DNA of 10,267 nucleotides. Origin: RGIG8700 sp964568815. GTDB lineage: Bacteria > Bacillota > Clostridia > RGIG6154. Positions 1 to 6,576 of this stretch are shown piece after piece (the stretch's first letter is position 1; every line of letters starts with the position of its first letter). The translations under genes and the position numbers were made by a program. The DNA lies in NCBI GenBank assembly GCA_964568815.1, contig CAZMRY010000052.1:1-10267 (forward strand), read 5' to 3'. The notes beneath the pieces are model-generated. The model was given only the letters and a program-made list of their open reading frames with translations, was not told the DNA's origin and made no database searches.

Positions 1-3
1 GGC

Positions 4-885
4 TTATTTTTTATGAATTAATTCTAAAAATGCTTTTGCAGTTATTGAAAGCGGGCTGTGTTTTAGATATGCACATCCGACATTTCTTTTGGGAAGCGGT
101 GGAGTAAGATTTATTTCTTTGATTTTCCCCTGAATAAGAGCCTCTTGGGAAAATTCTTTAACTACACAGGAAACTCCAAGATGGATTGAAGCAAATCTGA
201 TTAAAAGTTCATGTGCGGCAATCTCGATATGTGGTTTCAATTCGATGTTTTTATTTTTAAAATGTTCATTTATAAAAAGTCTTGATGAAGAGTTTTCTTC
301 TAAAAGAATTAATGGTTCTTCTGCAATTTGTTCCCATGTGTAAGATGATTTTATCTTGTGTTCTTTTCCGCATACAAATATATCTTGTATTTCTTTGCAT
401 GGAATAATGCAAATTTCATTATCATCTTCAACCGGCATATTTACAAAGGCAAGTTCAGCCTGTCCTTCTTTTACCATCTCAAGCATATGATAAGAATATG
501 AATTTGCCATTTCTATTCTTATGTTAGGGTATGTTGCATGAAACTTCTCAAGATAAGGAAGAAGATAATGGGTCGTAATAGTATCACCTGCAGCAATTGT
601 AAGCGAACCGCTGTCTAAATGATGAAGTCTTGCAAGAAGTGTTTCTCCTTGTTCAATTGATTGTATTGCATTCTCAACTTTCTGAAACAAAAGTGTACCT
701 TCTTTTGTAAGAGAAACACCTCTTCTTGAACGGAGAAAAAGCTGAGTGTTTAAATCTTTTTCCAACTGATGTATGCATTGAGAAATGGCAGATTGGGAAA
801 TATATAAATATTGAGCGGCTTTTGAAAATGATGCATGTCTTGCAGTTTCGTAAAAAACTCTGTAATAGTCAAGTTTTGTTTTCAT
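4..885 (-). CDS. LysR-family transcriptional regulator
   Basis: A 293-residue DNA-binding regulator of the LysR type. Residues 1-60 hold the winged helix-turn-helix: the recognition region around residues 18-40 includes the family's A-S-F-S-x-A-A-x-x-L-x-x-S-Q-x-A-x-S pattern followed by L-E. Residues about 90-290 form the usual periplasmic-binding-protein-like effector domain, and the total length is normal. I chose the ATG at 885 because AGGAG (893-897 on the complement) lies 7 bases upstream; an in-frame start 18 bases further out (903) has no ribosome binding site. The gene is divergent from the CofE-like gene, the classic arrangement for a LysR regulator and its target, and an inverted repeat lies in the shared gap. 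The effector is unknown. The stop codon is at 4-6, so the gene is complete. Family assignment is secure; the target is inferred. Confidence 0.93.
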   Translation of the reverse strand: MKTKLDYYRVFYETARHASFSKAAQYLYISQSAISQCIHQLEKDLNTQLFLRSRRGVSLTKEGTLLFQKVENAIQSIEQGETLLARLHHLDSGSLTIAAGDTITTHYLLPYLEKFHATYPNIRIEMANSYSYHMLEMVKEGQAELAFVNMPVEDDNEICIIPCKEIQDIFVCGKEHKIKSSYTWEQIAEEPLILLEENSSSRLFINEHFKNKNIELKPHIEIAAHELLIRFASIHLGVSCVVKEFSQEALIQGKIKEINLTPPLPKRNVGCAYLKHSPLSITAKAFLELIHKK

Positions 886-908
886 ATAAGCACTCCTTAT
901 CACTGTAG

Positions 909-930
909 TAAGTATTATCTATTTTACTTA
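909..930. promoter_or_regulatory. Inverted repeat, candidate LysR-regulator binding site
   Basis: TAAGTA (909-914), ten bases, then TACTTA (925-930): perfect 6-base arms in the gap between the divergent lysR-type and CofE-like genes. The right arm overlaps the -35 box of the promoter called at 923-951. LysR regulators typically bind interrupted dyads of this kind, though the spacing here is not the textbook T-N11-A. That it is the operator is inference from position and symmetry. Confidence 0.4.
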
Positions 931-951
931 TGTAGATATGTGTATTATAAT
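923..951 (+). promoter_or_regulatory. Sigma-A-like promoter of the CofE-like gene
   Basis: TTTACT (923-928), 17 bases, TATAAT (946-951). The -10 hexamer is perfect and the -35 matches four of six. Transcription would begin near 958, giving a leader of about 34 bases before the ATG at 992. The -35 box overlaps an inverted repeat, so regulation by the divergent LysR-type protein is plausible. Confidence 0.6.
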
Positions 952-991
952 AACAATAGGACAAAAAGTCAAGAACAGGGAGGAATTTTTT

Positions 992-2182
992 ATGGAAAGA
1001 AAAGTCGGTACAGTATCAAGAGGTATTCGTTGCCCAATTATCCGTGAAGGAGATGATATTGCCGCTATTGTTGTTGACAGCGTGATTGAAGCTGCAGAAT
1101 CTGAAGGATTTGCACTCCGTGACCGTGATGTTGTTGCAGTAACAGAATCTGTTGTTGCACGAGCACAGGGAAACTATGCTTCAATAGATGCAATTGCAAA
1201 AGATGTTAAAACAAAACTCGGAGGGGAAACAATTGGTGTTATTTTCCCAATTTTAAGCCGTAACCGTTTTTCAATATGTTTAAAAGGTATAGCAAAAGGA
1301 GCAAAAAAAATTGTTTTAATGCTCAACTATCCAAGTGATGAAGTAGGTAATGCACTTGTATCACTCGATCAGCTTGATGAGGCAGGTGTTAACCCATATT
1401 CTGATGTTTTAAGTGAAGAAAAATACAGAGAACTCTTTGGCGAAAATAAACACCCGTTCACAGGTGTAGATTATATCAAGTATTACGGTGATTTAATCAG
1501 AGAATGTGGTGCTGAAGCAGAAATCGTTCTTGCAAATGACCCAAGAGCAATCCTTAAATATACAGACAGCGTGTTGAACTGTGACATCCACAGCCGTGCA
1601 AGAACAAAGAGAATTCTTAAAGCTGCAGGAGCAAAATGTGTAGTTGGTATGGATGAAATTCTCAATAAATCAGTAGACGGAAGCGGATTTAATGAAAAGT
1701 ATGGTCTTTTAGGCTCAAATAAATCAACAGAAGATACTGTAAAACTTTTCCCACAGGATTGTTTTGACCTTGTTGAAAATATACAGACACAGTTTATGAA
1801 CCGTACAGGCAAACACATTGAAGTTATGGTATATGGAGACGGTGCGTTCAAAGACCCAATGGGTAAAATCTGGGAGCTTGCAGACCCTGTTGTTTCTCCT
1901 GCATATACAAAAGGTTTAGAGGGAACACCCAATGAGATTAAATTAAAATATCTTGCTGACAATGACTTTGCAAATCTTAAAGGTGAAGAACTGAAAAAGG
2001 CAATTGAAAATGCTATTAAGCAAAAAAGTGATAACCTTGTTGGTAACATGGCATCACAGGGAACAACCCCAAGAAGATTAACAGACCTTATCGGCTCTTT
2101 ATGCGACCTTACAAGCGGTTCAGGAGATAAGGGTACACCTGTTATTCTTGTACAGGGATATTTTGACAACTTAACAGACTAA
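992..2182 (+). CDS. Coenzyme F420-0:L-glutamate ligase family protein (CofE-like)
   Basis: A 396-residue soluble protein of the family named for CofE, which in archaea adds glutamate to F420-0 using GTP. Recognisable segments are D-V-V-A-V-T-E-S-V-V-A-R-A-Q-G near residues 46-60 (the place of CofE's T-S-K-I-V-S-K-A-E-G), R-T-K-R-I-L-K (204-210), V-Y-G-D-G-A-F-K-D-P (280-289) and a C-terminal block S-Q-G-T-T-P-R-R-L-T-D-L-I-G-S-L (355-370) followed by G-S-G-D-K-G-T-P (376-383). It is much longer than archaeal CofE (about 250 residues), and the lysines of the first motif are replaced. No other F420 gene is in the window. I infer a related but different, unknown reaction. The start at 992 follows GGGAGGAA (978-985); an in-frame ATG at 938 has no such site and lies upstream of the predicted transcript start. 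Codon use differs sharply from spoIIIA (see findings). Family call good, function open. Confidence 0.8.
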   Translation: MERKVGTVSRGIRCPIIREGDDIAAIVVDSVIEAAESEGFALRDRDVVAVTESVVARAQGNYASIDAIAKDVKTKLGGETIGVIFPILSRNRFSICLKGIAKGAKKIVLMLNYPSDEVGNALVSLDQLDEAGVNPYSDVLSEEKYRELFGENKHPFTGVDYIKYYGDLIRECGAEAEIVLANDPRAILKYTDSVLNCDIHSRARTKRILKAAGAKCVVGMDEILNKSVDGSGFNEKYGLLGSNKSTEDTVKLFPQDCFDLVENIQTQFMNRTGKHIEVMVYGDGAFKDPMGKIWELADPVVSPAYTKGLEGTPNEIKLKYLADNDFANLKGEELKKAIENAIKQKSDNLVGNMASQGTTPRRLTDLIGSLCDLTSGSGDKGTPVILVQGYFDNLTD

Positions 2183-2215
2183 AAAAATTTCCTCACATTT
2201 GTGAGGAATTTTTTT
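2181..2215. terminator. Bidirectional hairpin terminator between convergent genes
   Basis: TTCCTCAC (2189-2196), loop ATTT, GTGAGGAA (2201-2208), flanked by seven A (2181-2187) and seven T (2209-2215), which give a U-tail in either direction. It lies between the stop codons of the CofE-like gene and the transporter gene and overlaps both, so it can end both transcripts. Confidence 0.9.
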
Positions 2216-3017
2216 AGCCAAGCATAACATCCAAAAGCATCATAACTGCAAAACCGGCTATTATTCCCATAGTGGAAAAATATGGCTGGCTTTTTTGATT
2301 TTTCTGACATTCGGGTATAAGCTCATGTACTGCAACAAGTATCATAGCTCCTGCGGCAAAAGACAATGCATAGGGTAAAAGCTTTTCAGTGTAAACAACA
2401 AGAACTGCCCCCAAGACACCGGATAAAGGTTCAACCATACCTGATGCCTGACCATATAAAAAGCTTTTTCTTCTGGAATATCCCTCTCTTCTTAATGGTA
2501 AAGAAACAGCAGCACCTTCAGGGAAGTTCTGCAGTCCTATTCCTATTGCAATGGTGATGGCACCCATAAGACCTTCACTACTGAAACCGGAATTCTGTAA
2601 TGCACCAAATGCAACACCAACAGCAAGACCTTCCGGGATGTTGTGAAGGGTAATTGAAAGAATAAGCATAATTATACGGTTAAGCTTATCACTTGATTTT
2701 TCATCATTATTATTAACTCTTTTTCTTGCAAAGGTTACAGCTTTATCTGAAAGCCACATAAAAACTGCACCAAACAAAAATCCCACAGTTGCAACAAAAT
2801 ATGCAGGCTCAGAAGACACTTGTTCAGCTCTTTCAATTGCAGGCTGAAGCAGTGACCAGAAACTGGCCGCAATCATAACTCCCGATGCAAATCCAAGCAT
2901 AAGATTTAAAATTTTGGGGTTAGGTGATTTAAAAAAGGCAACTGTTCCGGCACCTAAAGCGGTAACAAACCATGTACCAAGAGTTGCAAGCAGTGCAAGT
3001 AAGACATAGTTATCCAT
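2214..3017 (-). CDS. ZIP-family divalent metal transporter
   Basis: A 267-residue integral membrane protein of the ZIP (zinc/iron-regulated transporter-like) family, expected to bring Zn2+ or a similar divalent cation into the cytoplasm. The metal-site signatures are H-N-I-P-E-G (residues 125-130) in the fourth membrane segment and Q-N-F-P-E-G (163-168) in the fifth. E196 and H231-E232 are further candidate ligands. About eight hydrophobic segments are visible. A charged cytoplasmic loop (about 97-113) separates segments three and four. Within the family it looks most like the GufA/bacterial branch. The ATG at 3017 is preceded by GGAGG (3024-3028 on the complement) with 6 bases of spacing. 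The gene stands alone, convergent with the CofE-like gene and divergent from spoIIIAA. No metal-regulator box was recognised upstream, so the substrate cannot be read from context. Confidence 0.92.
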   Translation of the reverse strand: MDNYVLLALLATLGTWFVTALGAGTVAFFKSPNPKILNLMLGFASGVMIAASFWSLLQPAIERAEQVSSEPAYFVATVGFLFGAVFMWLSDKAVTFARKRVNNNDEKSSDKLNRIIMLILSITLHNIPEGLAVGVAFGALQNSGFSSEGLMGAITIAIGIGLQNFPEGAAVSLPLRREGYSRRKSFLYGQASGMVEPLSGVLGAVLVVYTEKLLPYALSFAAGAMILVAVHELIPECQKNQKSQPYFSTMGIIAGFAVMMLLDVMLG

Positions 3018-3035
3018 ACAGCACCTCCAATATTC

Positions 3036-3064
3036 ATTATATAAATATATCCTGAAGATGTGAG
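3036..3064 (-). promoter_or_regulatory. Candidate promoter of the ZIP transporter gene
   Basis: On the minus strand CTCACA (3064-3059), 17 bases, TATAAT (3041-3036). The -10 is perfect and the -35 matches four of six. Transcription would start only a base or so ahead of the ribosome binding site, giving a very short leader, so an alternative start in this AT-rich stretch is possible. Confidence 0.4.
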
Positions 3065-3075
3065 AAAATAATTTA

Positions 3076-3106
3076 AATAAAAGTCTGAAGGCTTTTATTT
3101 TTTTTT
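3076..3106 (+). terminator. Plus-strand hairpin terminator upstream of spoIIIAA
   Basis: A 10-base-pair stem, AATAAAAGTC (3076-3085) with GGCTTTTATT (3090-3099), including one G-T wobble, loop TGAA, followed by an uninterrupted T run to 3106. The shape is a typical intrinsic terminator reading rightward. No plus-strand gene lies between the convergent terminator at 2181-2215 and here, so it probably blocks antisense transcription from entering spoIIIA or ends an unrecognised short RNA. Confidence 0.7.
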
Positions 3107-3136
3107 GTTATATTTTTGTACAACCTTTAATATGAT
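3107..3136 (+). promoter_or_regulatory. Candidate sigma-E-type sporulation promoter of spoIIIA
   Basis: GTTATATT (3107-3114), 14 bases between ATATT and AATATGAT (3129-3136). In B. subtilis the spoIIIA operon is read by sigma-E, whose consensus is roughly ATATT and CATACAnT; the -35 fits well and the -10 matches five of eight. TTGTACAACC (3116-3125), between the boxes, matches the SpoIIID consensus WWRRACARNY except at one position. The AT-rich background makes chance matches likely, so this is a suggestion from position and family knowledge. Confidence 0.35.
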
Positions 3137-3163
3137 GTATAAAAAACAGATGAGGTGATAAGG

Positions 3164-3982
3164 TTGTATAAAAGTTACTTTGATGAAGAAACAAGAAAAA
3201 AGATTGAAAAGGTAGAAGGTATTATTTTTGAAATAAGAATAAGGCTGGACAGAAAAATAATAGTTGCAACAGAAAAAGGTGATTACTATCTTGATATAAT
3301 GGCGGACAGCCTTTATATAAACAGCTTGTTCAAAAGACTTATGAGTAATTCTGTCTATGCACTTAAAAATGAAATAAGCAAAGGGTATATAACTATAGAA
3401 GATGGTTCAAGGGTAGGTTTTTGCGGAAGGTGTGTAACGGAAAATGAAAACATAATTAATATAACTGACATCAATTCCGTAAATTTCAGAATAGCAAATG
3501 ATTTTTCTGTCTGCGACGAAAAGCTATATGAAAGTATTAAGGACGGAAACTCTTTAATAATAGGACCTCCTGGATGCGGAAAGACAACACTTCTTCGTGA
3601 TATAGCAAGAAAGCTTTCAAGAGATAATAATGTTACAGTTATTGATGAAAGAGGAGAAATATTCCCTGTTTATAATCAAAATTTTATATTTGACTGTAAA
3701 GGAAAATGCGATTGTCTTACAGGATGTGAAAAAAGCAAAGGTGTTGAGCTTGTAATAAGAACAATGAACCCAAGGTTTGTGATTTTTGATGAAATTCAGC
3801 CTGAAAAAGAACTTGCTTGTGTAGAAAATGCAGTAAACTCAGGCGTTAATATAATAACAACAGTCCATGGCAGAGGAATAGAAGATATAAAGAAAAAAAT
3901 ACATAATGTATTTTCATTGTTTGATACGGCTGTGGTTATGAATGAAAATAAGGAAGTAAGAGAAGTAATATGCTTAAACTGA
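3164..3982 (+). CDS. spoIIIAA: Stage III sporulation protein AA, SpoIIIAA ATPase
   Basis: The cytoplasmic secretion-type ATPase of the SpoIIIA-SpoIIQ mother cell-forespore channel, 272 residues against 307 in B. subtilis. From the chosen start, Walker A G-P-P-G-C-G-K-T-T is at 134-142, the acidic I-D-E-R-G-E at 160-165 and Walker B F-V-I-F-D-E at 205-210, with H235 in T-T-V-H-G-R. These belong to the VirB11/GspE-like fold. I prefer the TTG at 3164 because GAGGTGAT (3152-3159) is well placed as its ribosome binding site; the GTG at 3155 lies inside that site and would add three residues. C178, C182, C184 and C188 form an unusual C-x3-C-x-C-x3-C cluster where the family normally has a single cysteine. 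It is first in the operon and overlaps spoIIIAB by 13 bases. Confidence 0.95.
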   Translation: MYKSYFDEETRKKIEKVEGIIFEIRIRLDRKIIVATEKGDYYLDIMADSLYINSLFKRLMSNSVYALKNEISKGYITIEDGSRVGFCGRCVTENENIINITDINSVNFRIANDFSVCDEKLYESIKDGNSLIIGPPGCGKTTLLRDIARKLSRDNNVTVIDERGEIFPVYNQNFIFDCKGKCDCLTGCEKSKGVELVIRTMNPRFVIFDEIQPEKELACVENAVNSGVNIITTVHGRGIEDIKKKIHNVFSLFDTAVVMNENKEVREVICLN

Positions 3983-4461
3983 TAAGTGCGGTGCTTATTT
4001 TCTGGGCAGGATTTATTATAAGTCTTGAGTACGCAAATGAATACAAAAGGAAAAATAAATTTACAGAAGGGCTTATTTCGGCCTTTGAATATATGGCATC
4101 TGAAATAATTTTTGAGCAGAAATTTCTGGCAAAGGCATTAAATACAGCATCGCTTTATGCAGGCGATGCAGGTGAGTTTCTCAAAAATATATCTGATTGT
4201 ATGAGTTGTGAAATTACTGCCAAAGATGCGTTCTTAAAACAAAATGCTGAAATTGATAAAAAAGTTTTTGAAATACTTTCAGATTATTTTGAGCAGGCAG
4301 GGATGTTTGATGCACAAACTGAACACAACAGACTTTTATCTGTTGTTGAAAGATTAAAATATACCTATGAAGAAGAAAAAAACTATATAAAAAATACAGT
4401 TAATCAAAACAGAAAAATAATAATTGCAATTACGGTTTTTCTGTGTGTCTTTATTATGTAG
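3970..4461 (+). CDS. spoIIIAB: Stage III sporulation protein AB, SpoIIIAB
   Basis: A 163-residue membrane protein close to the 171 of B. subtilis. It has an N-terminal hydrophobic segment (about residues 3-19), a long helical middle and a C-terminal hydrophobic anchor (about 149-163). The family pattern of L followed by a short G-x-x-D-x-x-x-Q (around 103-117) and a long amphipathic helix before the last anchor is present; the family resembles GspF-type platform proteins of type II secretion. It is thought to help couple the SpoIIIAA ATPase to the membrane complex. The start overlaps the end of spoIIIAA by 13 bases with only a weak AGGAAG (3951-3956) upstream, suggesting translational coupling. 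The C-terminus stops right at the hydrophobic stretch, a little shorter than usual. Identification rests on sequence pattern plus position. Confidence 0.9.
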   Translation: MLKLISAVLIFWAGFIISLEYANEYKRKNKFTEGLISAFEYMASEIIFEQKFLAKALNTASLYAGDAGEFLKNISDCMSCEITAKDAFLKQNAEIDKKVFEILSDYFEQAGMFDAQTEHNRLLSVVERLKYTYEEEKNYIKNTVNQNRKIIIAITVFLCVFIM

Positions 4462-4469
4462 GAGGCAAC

Positions 4470-4664
4470 ATGGAGGTAGATTTAATATTTAAAATAGCAG
4501 CAATAGGTATACTTGTAGCTGTTTTAAATCAGGTGCTTATAAAATCGGGAAGAGACGAACAGGCAATGCTTACATCTCTTGCAGGTCTTATTATAGTACT
4601 TTTAATGGTGATAGGAGAAATAAAGGTGCTGTTTGATACAGTTAAAACAACTTTTGGATTTTAA
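4470..4664 (+). CDS. spoIIIAC: Stage III sporulation protein AC, SpoIIIAC
   Basis: A 64-residue, two-segment membrane protein (68 residues in B. subtilis), highly conserved in spore formers. It shows the characteristic start V-D-L-I-F-K-I-A-A-I-G-I-L, the central K-S-G-R-D-E-Q-A-M-L connecting turn (about 25-34) and a second hydrophobic helix ending in V-K-T-T-F. It belongs to the membrane core of the SpoIIIA channel with SpoIIIAD and SpoIIIAE. I chose the ATG at 4470 because AGGAGG (4460-4465) lies just upstream and straddles the spoIIIAB stop codon; an in-frame ATG at 4443 would lie inside spoIIIAB. The stop codon is followed immediately by the spoIIIAD start. Confidence 0.95.
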   Translation: MEVDLIFKIAAIGILVAVLNQVLIKSGRDEQAMLTSLAGLIIVLLMVIGEIKVLFDTVKTTFGF

Positions 4665-5051
4665 ATGGATATATTAAAAATTTCAGGTATGGCATTTGTA
4701 ATAATAACAATGTCTGCGATACTAAAACAGACAAAACCTGAATTTGCAATTCAGATAATACTAATATCTGCGGTTATGATGCTCTCGGTAGTATTTACAT
4801 ACAGTAAAACAATATACGATTACCTGACAGAGCTGAGTATACAGACAGGTATAAATATTCAGTATATAAAAACGATTTTTAAAATAATTGTTATATCTTA
4901 TATAGCTGAATTCACATCAGCCCTTTGCAGAGATTCAGGAGAAAGTGCAATAGCTGTAAAGGTAGAAACTGTTGGGAAGCTTGTAGTAATTGCATCATCT
5001 TTGCCTGTTTTTAAAGAGCTTATATCCGTACTTTCGGGAATGGTAATATGA
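4665..5051 (+). CDS. spoIIIAD: Stage III sporulation protein AD, SpoIIIAD
   Basis: A 128-residue membrane protein (133 in B. subtilis) with about four hydrophobic segments. The signature A-E-F-T-S-A-L-C-R-D-S-G-E-S-A-I-A-x-K-V-E (about 80-101) is the most conserved part of the family and is intact. It works with SpoIIIAC, to which its first half is similar, in the membrane core of the mother cell-forespore channel. The ATG abuts the spoIIIAC stop codon with no spare base and there is no strong ribosome binding site of its own, so translation probably depends on the upstream gene. It ends in an ATGA overlap with spoIIIAE. Confidence 0.95.
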   Translation: MDILKISGMAFVIITMSAILKQTKPEFAIQIILISAVMMLSVVFTYSKTIYDYLTELSIQTGINIQYIKTIFKIIVISYIAEFTSALCRDSGESAIAVKVETVGKLVVIASSLPVFKELISVLSGMVI

Positions 5052-6148
5052 ACAAACTTCTGATGATACTGCTTATTATGTTTTTACCTCTTACTGCCAA
5101 TGCAGAAGGGCTGATGGATTATATAGGAGAATATAATATTGAGGAATTTGTGAACTACGACCTTGAGATTTTTCAGGATTTTGACCTGAAGGAAATACAG
5201 CAAAGTCTTATATCAGGAGAAGGCTTTGACAGTATGAACATCATTAAAAAAGTTGTAGGAATGGTTACTTCTGAATTAAGGTCATACCTGAAAATGTTTC
5301 TGATGTTAATTATCTGCGGATTTATAATAGGAATAGGCACAGGGGGAGAAGTTCTTTCAGGAAAAAACAAAGAGGCTGTAAGATGTGTTGGGTACTGTAT
5401 ATTTGCAGGTATGCTATGCATACTTTATATGGACATAACAAAACCCGCACTTGAATATATAGAATATATAAGTGTAACAGGTAAAAGCTTATGCACTGTG
5501 TTAATTGGTATAACATATGCAAAAGGAGGAGCGGTAACAGGCACGCTCATGAATTCGGGCTTAATTGTAATGCTGAACTTGTTTATTGATATATTTACAA
5601 AAATTCTTATACCACTTATTACATCTTCAGCTCTTGTATCTGTAGCCGATAACTTTTCGGACAGAATTAAGGTAAAAGCCCTTGCGACAAATTTAAGAAG
5701 TGCTGCCAAATGGATTTTAGGCTTTATACTTTCTCTTTTTACAGGAATCTTCGGAGTGTATGGAGTTGCAGGGTCAGGTATTGATATTACTATCAGAAAA
5801 GCGGCAAAAATGGCTGTGGGAACAGCCCTTCCTGTTGTCGGAGGAGTGGTAGCCGATTCAATGGAAACTGTTGGGGCTATCTTAAAAGGAGTCAGTAATA
5901 TTGTGGGAGTATCGGGGATTATAATAATTGTTATTTATGCAACAGTACCTTTAATTAAGCTTTTAGTATTAAGGTGGGGGCTTAAAATATGCATTGTAAT
6001 TCTTGAACCTTTTTCAGCAAAAGAAATTACAGGTGTTTCAGAAAATATCTGCGAGTGTATAACATATATATTTGCAATTTTCTGTGCAGGACTTCTTCTT
6101 GTGTGCAGTATGGTGGGAATTTTAATGGTTGCAGGAGGATATATATAA
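5048..6148 (+). CDS. spoIIIAE: Stage III sporulation protein AE, SpoIIIAE
   Basis: The large polytopic subunit of the channel, 366 residues (399 in B. subtilis). Residues 1-19 look like a cleavable signal peptide ending A-N-A. A soluble segment (about 20-75) follows, then about six or seven hydrophobic spans, clearest at 81-97, 113-128, 168-198, 222-242, 285-315 and 338-364. The family block around 245-282, with K-A-A-K-M-A-V-G-T-A-L-P-V-V-G-G and then D-S-M-E-T-V, is well preserved. It is the likely membrane scaffold for the SpoIIIAF-AH rings. The start overlaps the spoIIIAD stop as ATGA and the stop overlaps the spoIIIAF start by one base as TAATG, both marks of translational coupling. Residue positions of the spans are estimates by eye. 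Confidence 0.95.
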   Translation: MNKLLMILLIMFLPLTANAEGLMDYIGEYNIEEFVNYDLEIFQDFDLKEIQQSLISGEGFDSMNIIKKVVGMVTSELRSYLKMFLMLIICGFIIGIGTGGEVLSGKNKEAVRCVGYCIFAGMLCILYMDITKPALEYIEYISVTGKSLCTVLIGITYAKGGAVTGTLMNSGLIVMLNLFIDIFTKILIPLITSSALVSVADNFSDRIKVKALATNLRSAAKWILGFILSLFTGIFGVYGVAGSGIDITIRKAAKMAVGTALPVVGGVVADSMETVGAILKGVSNIVGVSGIIIIVIYATVPLIKLLVLRWGLKICIVILEPFSAKEITGVSENICECITYIFAIFCAGLLLVCSMVGILMVAGGYI

Positions 6149-6576
6149 TGACAAAAATATTTTTTACTGTAGCTTTTTGTGTAATAGTTCTTGATATAAT
6201 AATGATGTTACTGCCTGCAGACAGCTATGGGAAATATGCAAAGACAGCCTGCGGATTAACTGCGGTTGCAGTTATACTAAGTATTGTTTTTGGTGCAGAT
6301 ATAGATTTTACGCTGTCTGAAAAATATATGAGCGAAACCTTTTCTGTTCAGGAGGCAAAGGAAGCGGCAGTTAATCAGTCTGTAAAAATCACAGAGAATA
6401 ATGTTAAAAATGAACTTGCAAATAAATATGGCAGAGATTTTCAATGCAGTATAGACGAAGGTTTTGAAACTATAACGGTTTTTTCATATGAAGATATAGA
6501 TGAAAAAGAACTTAAAAACTACATAACAGCTGTATGCTCAATAGAAGGGGAAAAAATAATTGTCAGATATAATTAA
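6148..6576 (+). CDS. spoIIIAF: Stage III sporulation protein AF, SpoIIIAF
   Basis: 142 residues, clearly shorter than the 206 of B. subtilis. Two N-terminal membrane segments (about 4-23 and 36-50) flank L-L-P-A-D-S-Y-G-K-Y-A-K, the family's turn motif that usually reads L-L-P plus a K-Y-V-like sequence. The C-terminal part (about 88-142) is a small alpha/beta region that should correspond to the ring-building motif reported for SpoIIIAF, facing the space between the two membranes. The ATG at 6148 has AGGAGG (6133-6138) nine bases upstream; an in-frame ATG at 6055 lies deep inside spoIIIAE and is not used. The final 17 bases overlap spoIIIAG. Membrane part and position make the call firm; the ring role is from family knowledge. 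Confidence 0.88.
   Translation: MTKIFFTVAFCVIVLDIIMMLLPADSYGKYAKTACGLTAVAVILSIVFGADIDFTLSEKYMSETFSVQEAKEAAVNQSVKITENNVKNELANKYGRDFQCSIDEGFETITVFSYEDIDEKELKNYITAVCSIEGEKIIVRYN

Noticed and set aside
1483..2169. A 228-codon open frame on the minus strand inside the CofE-like gene.
   Set aside because: It lies wholly antisense to a clearly conserved gene, its product is a serine- and leucine-rich string with no recognisable domain, and it has no convincing ribosome binding site. It is a by-product of the codon pattern of the real gene.
3155..3163. GTG at 3155 as the start of spoIIIAA.
   Set aside because: It lies inside GAGGTGAT, the only good ribosome binding site, and has none of its own. 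TTG at 3164 is correctly spaced. The difference is three residues.
6055..6147. An extended N-terminus for SpoIIIAF starting at 6055.
   Set aside because: It would overlap spoIIIAE by 94 bases and add a sequence unlike any SpoIIIAF, while the ATG at 6148 has a strong AGGAGG and gives the expected first membrane segment.
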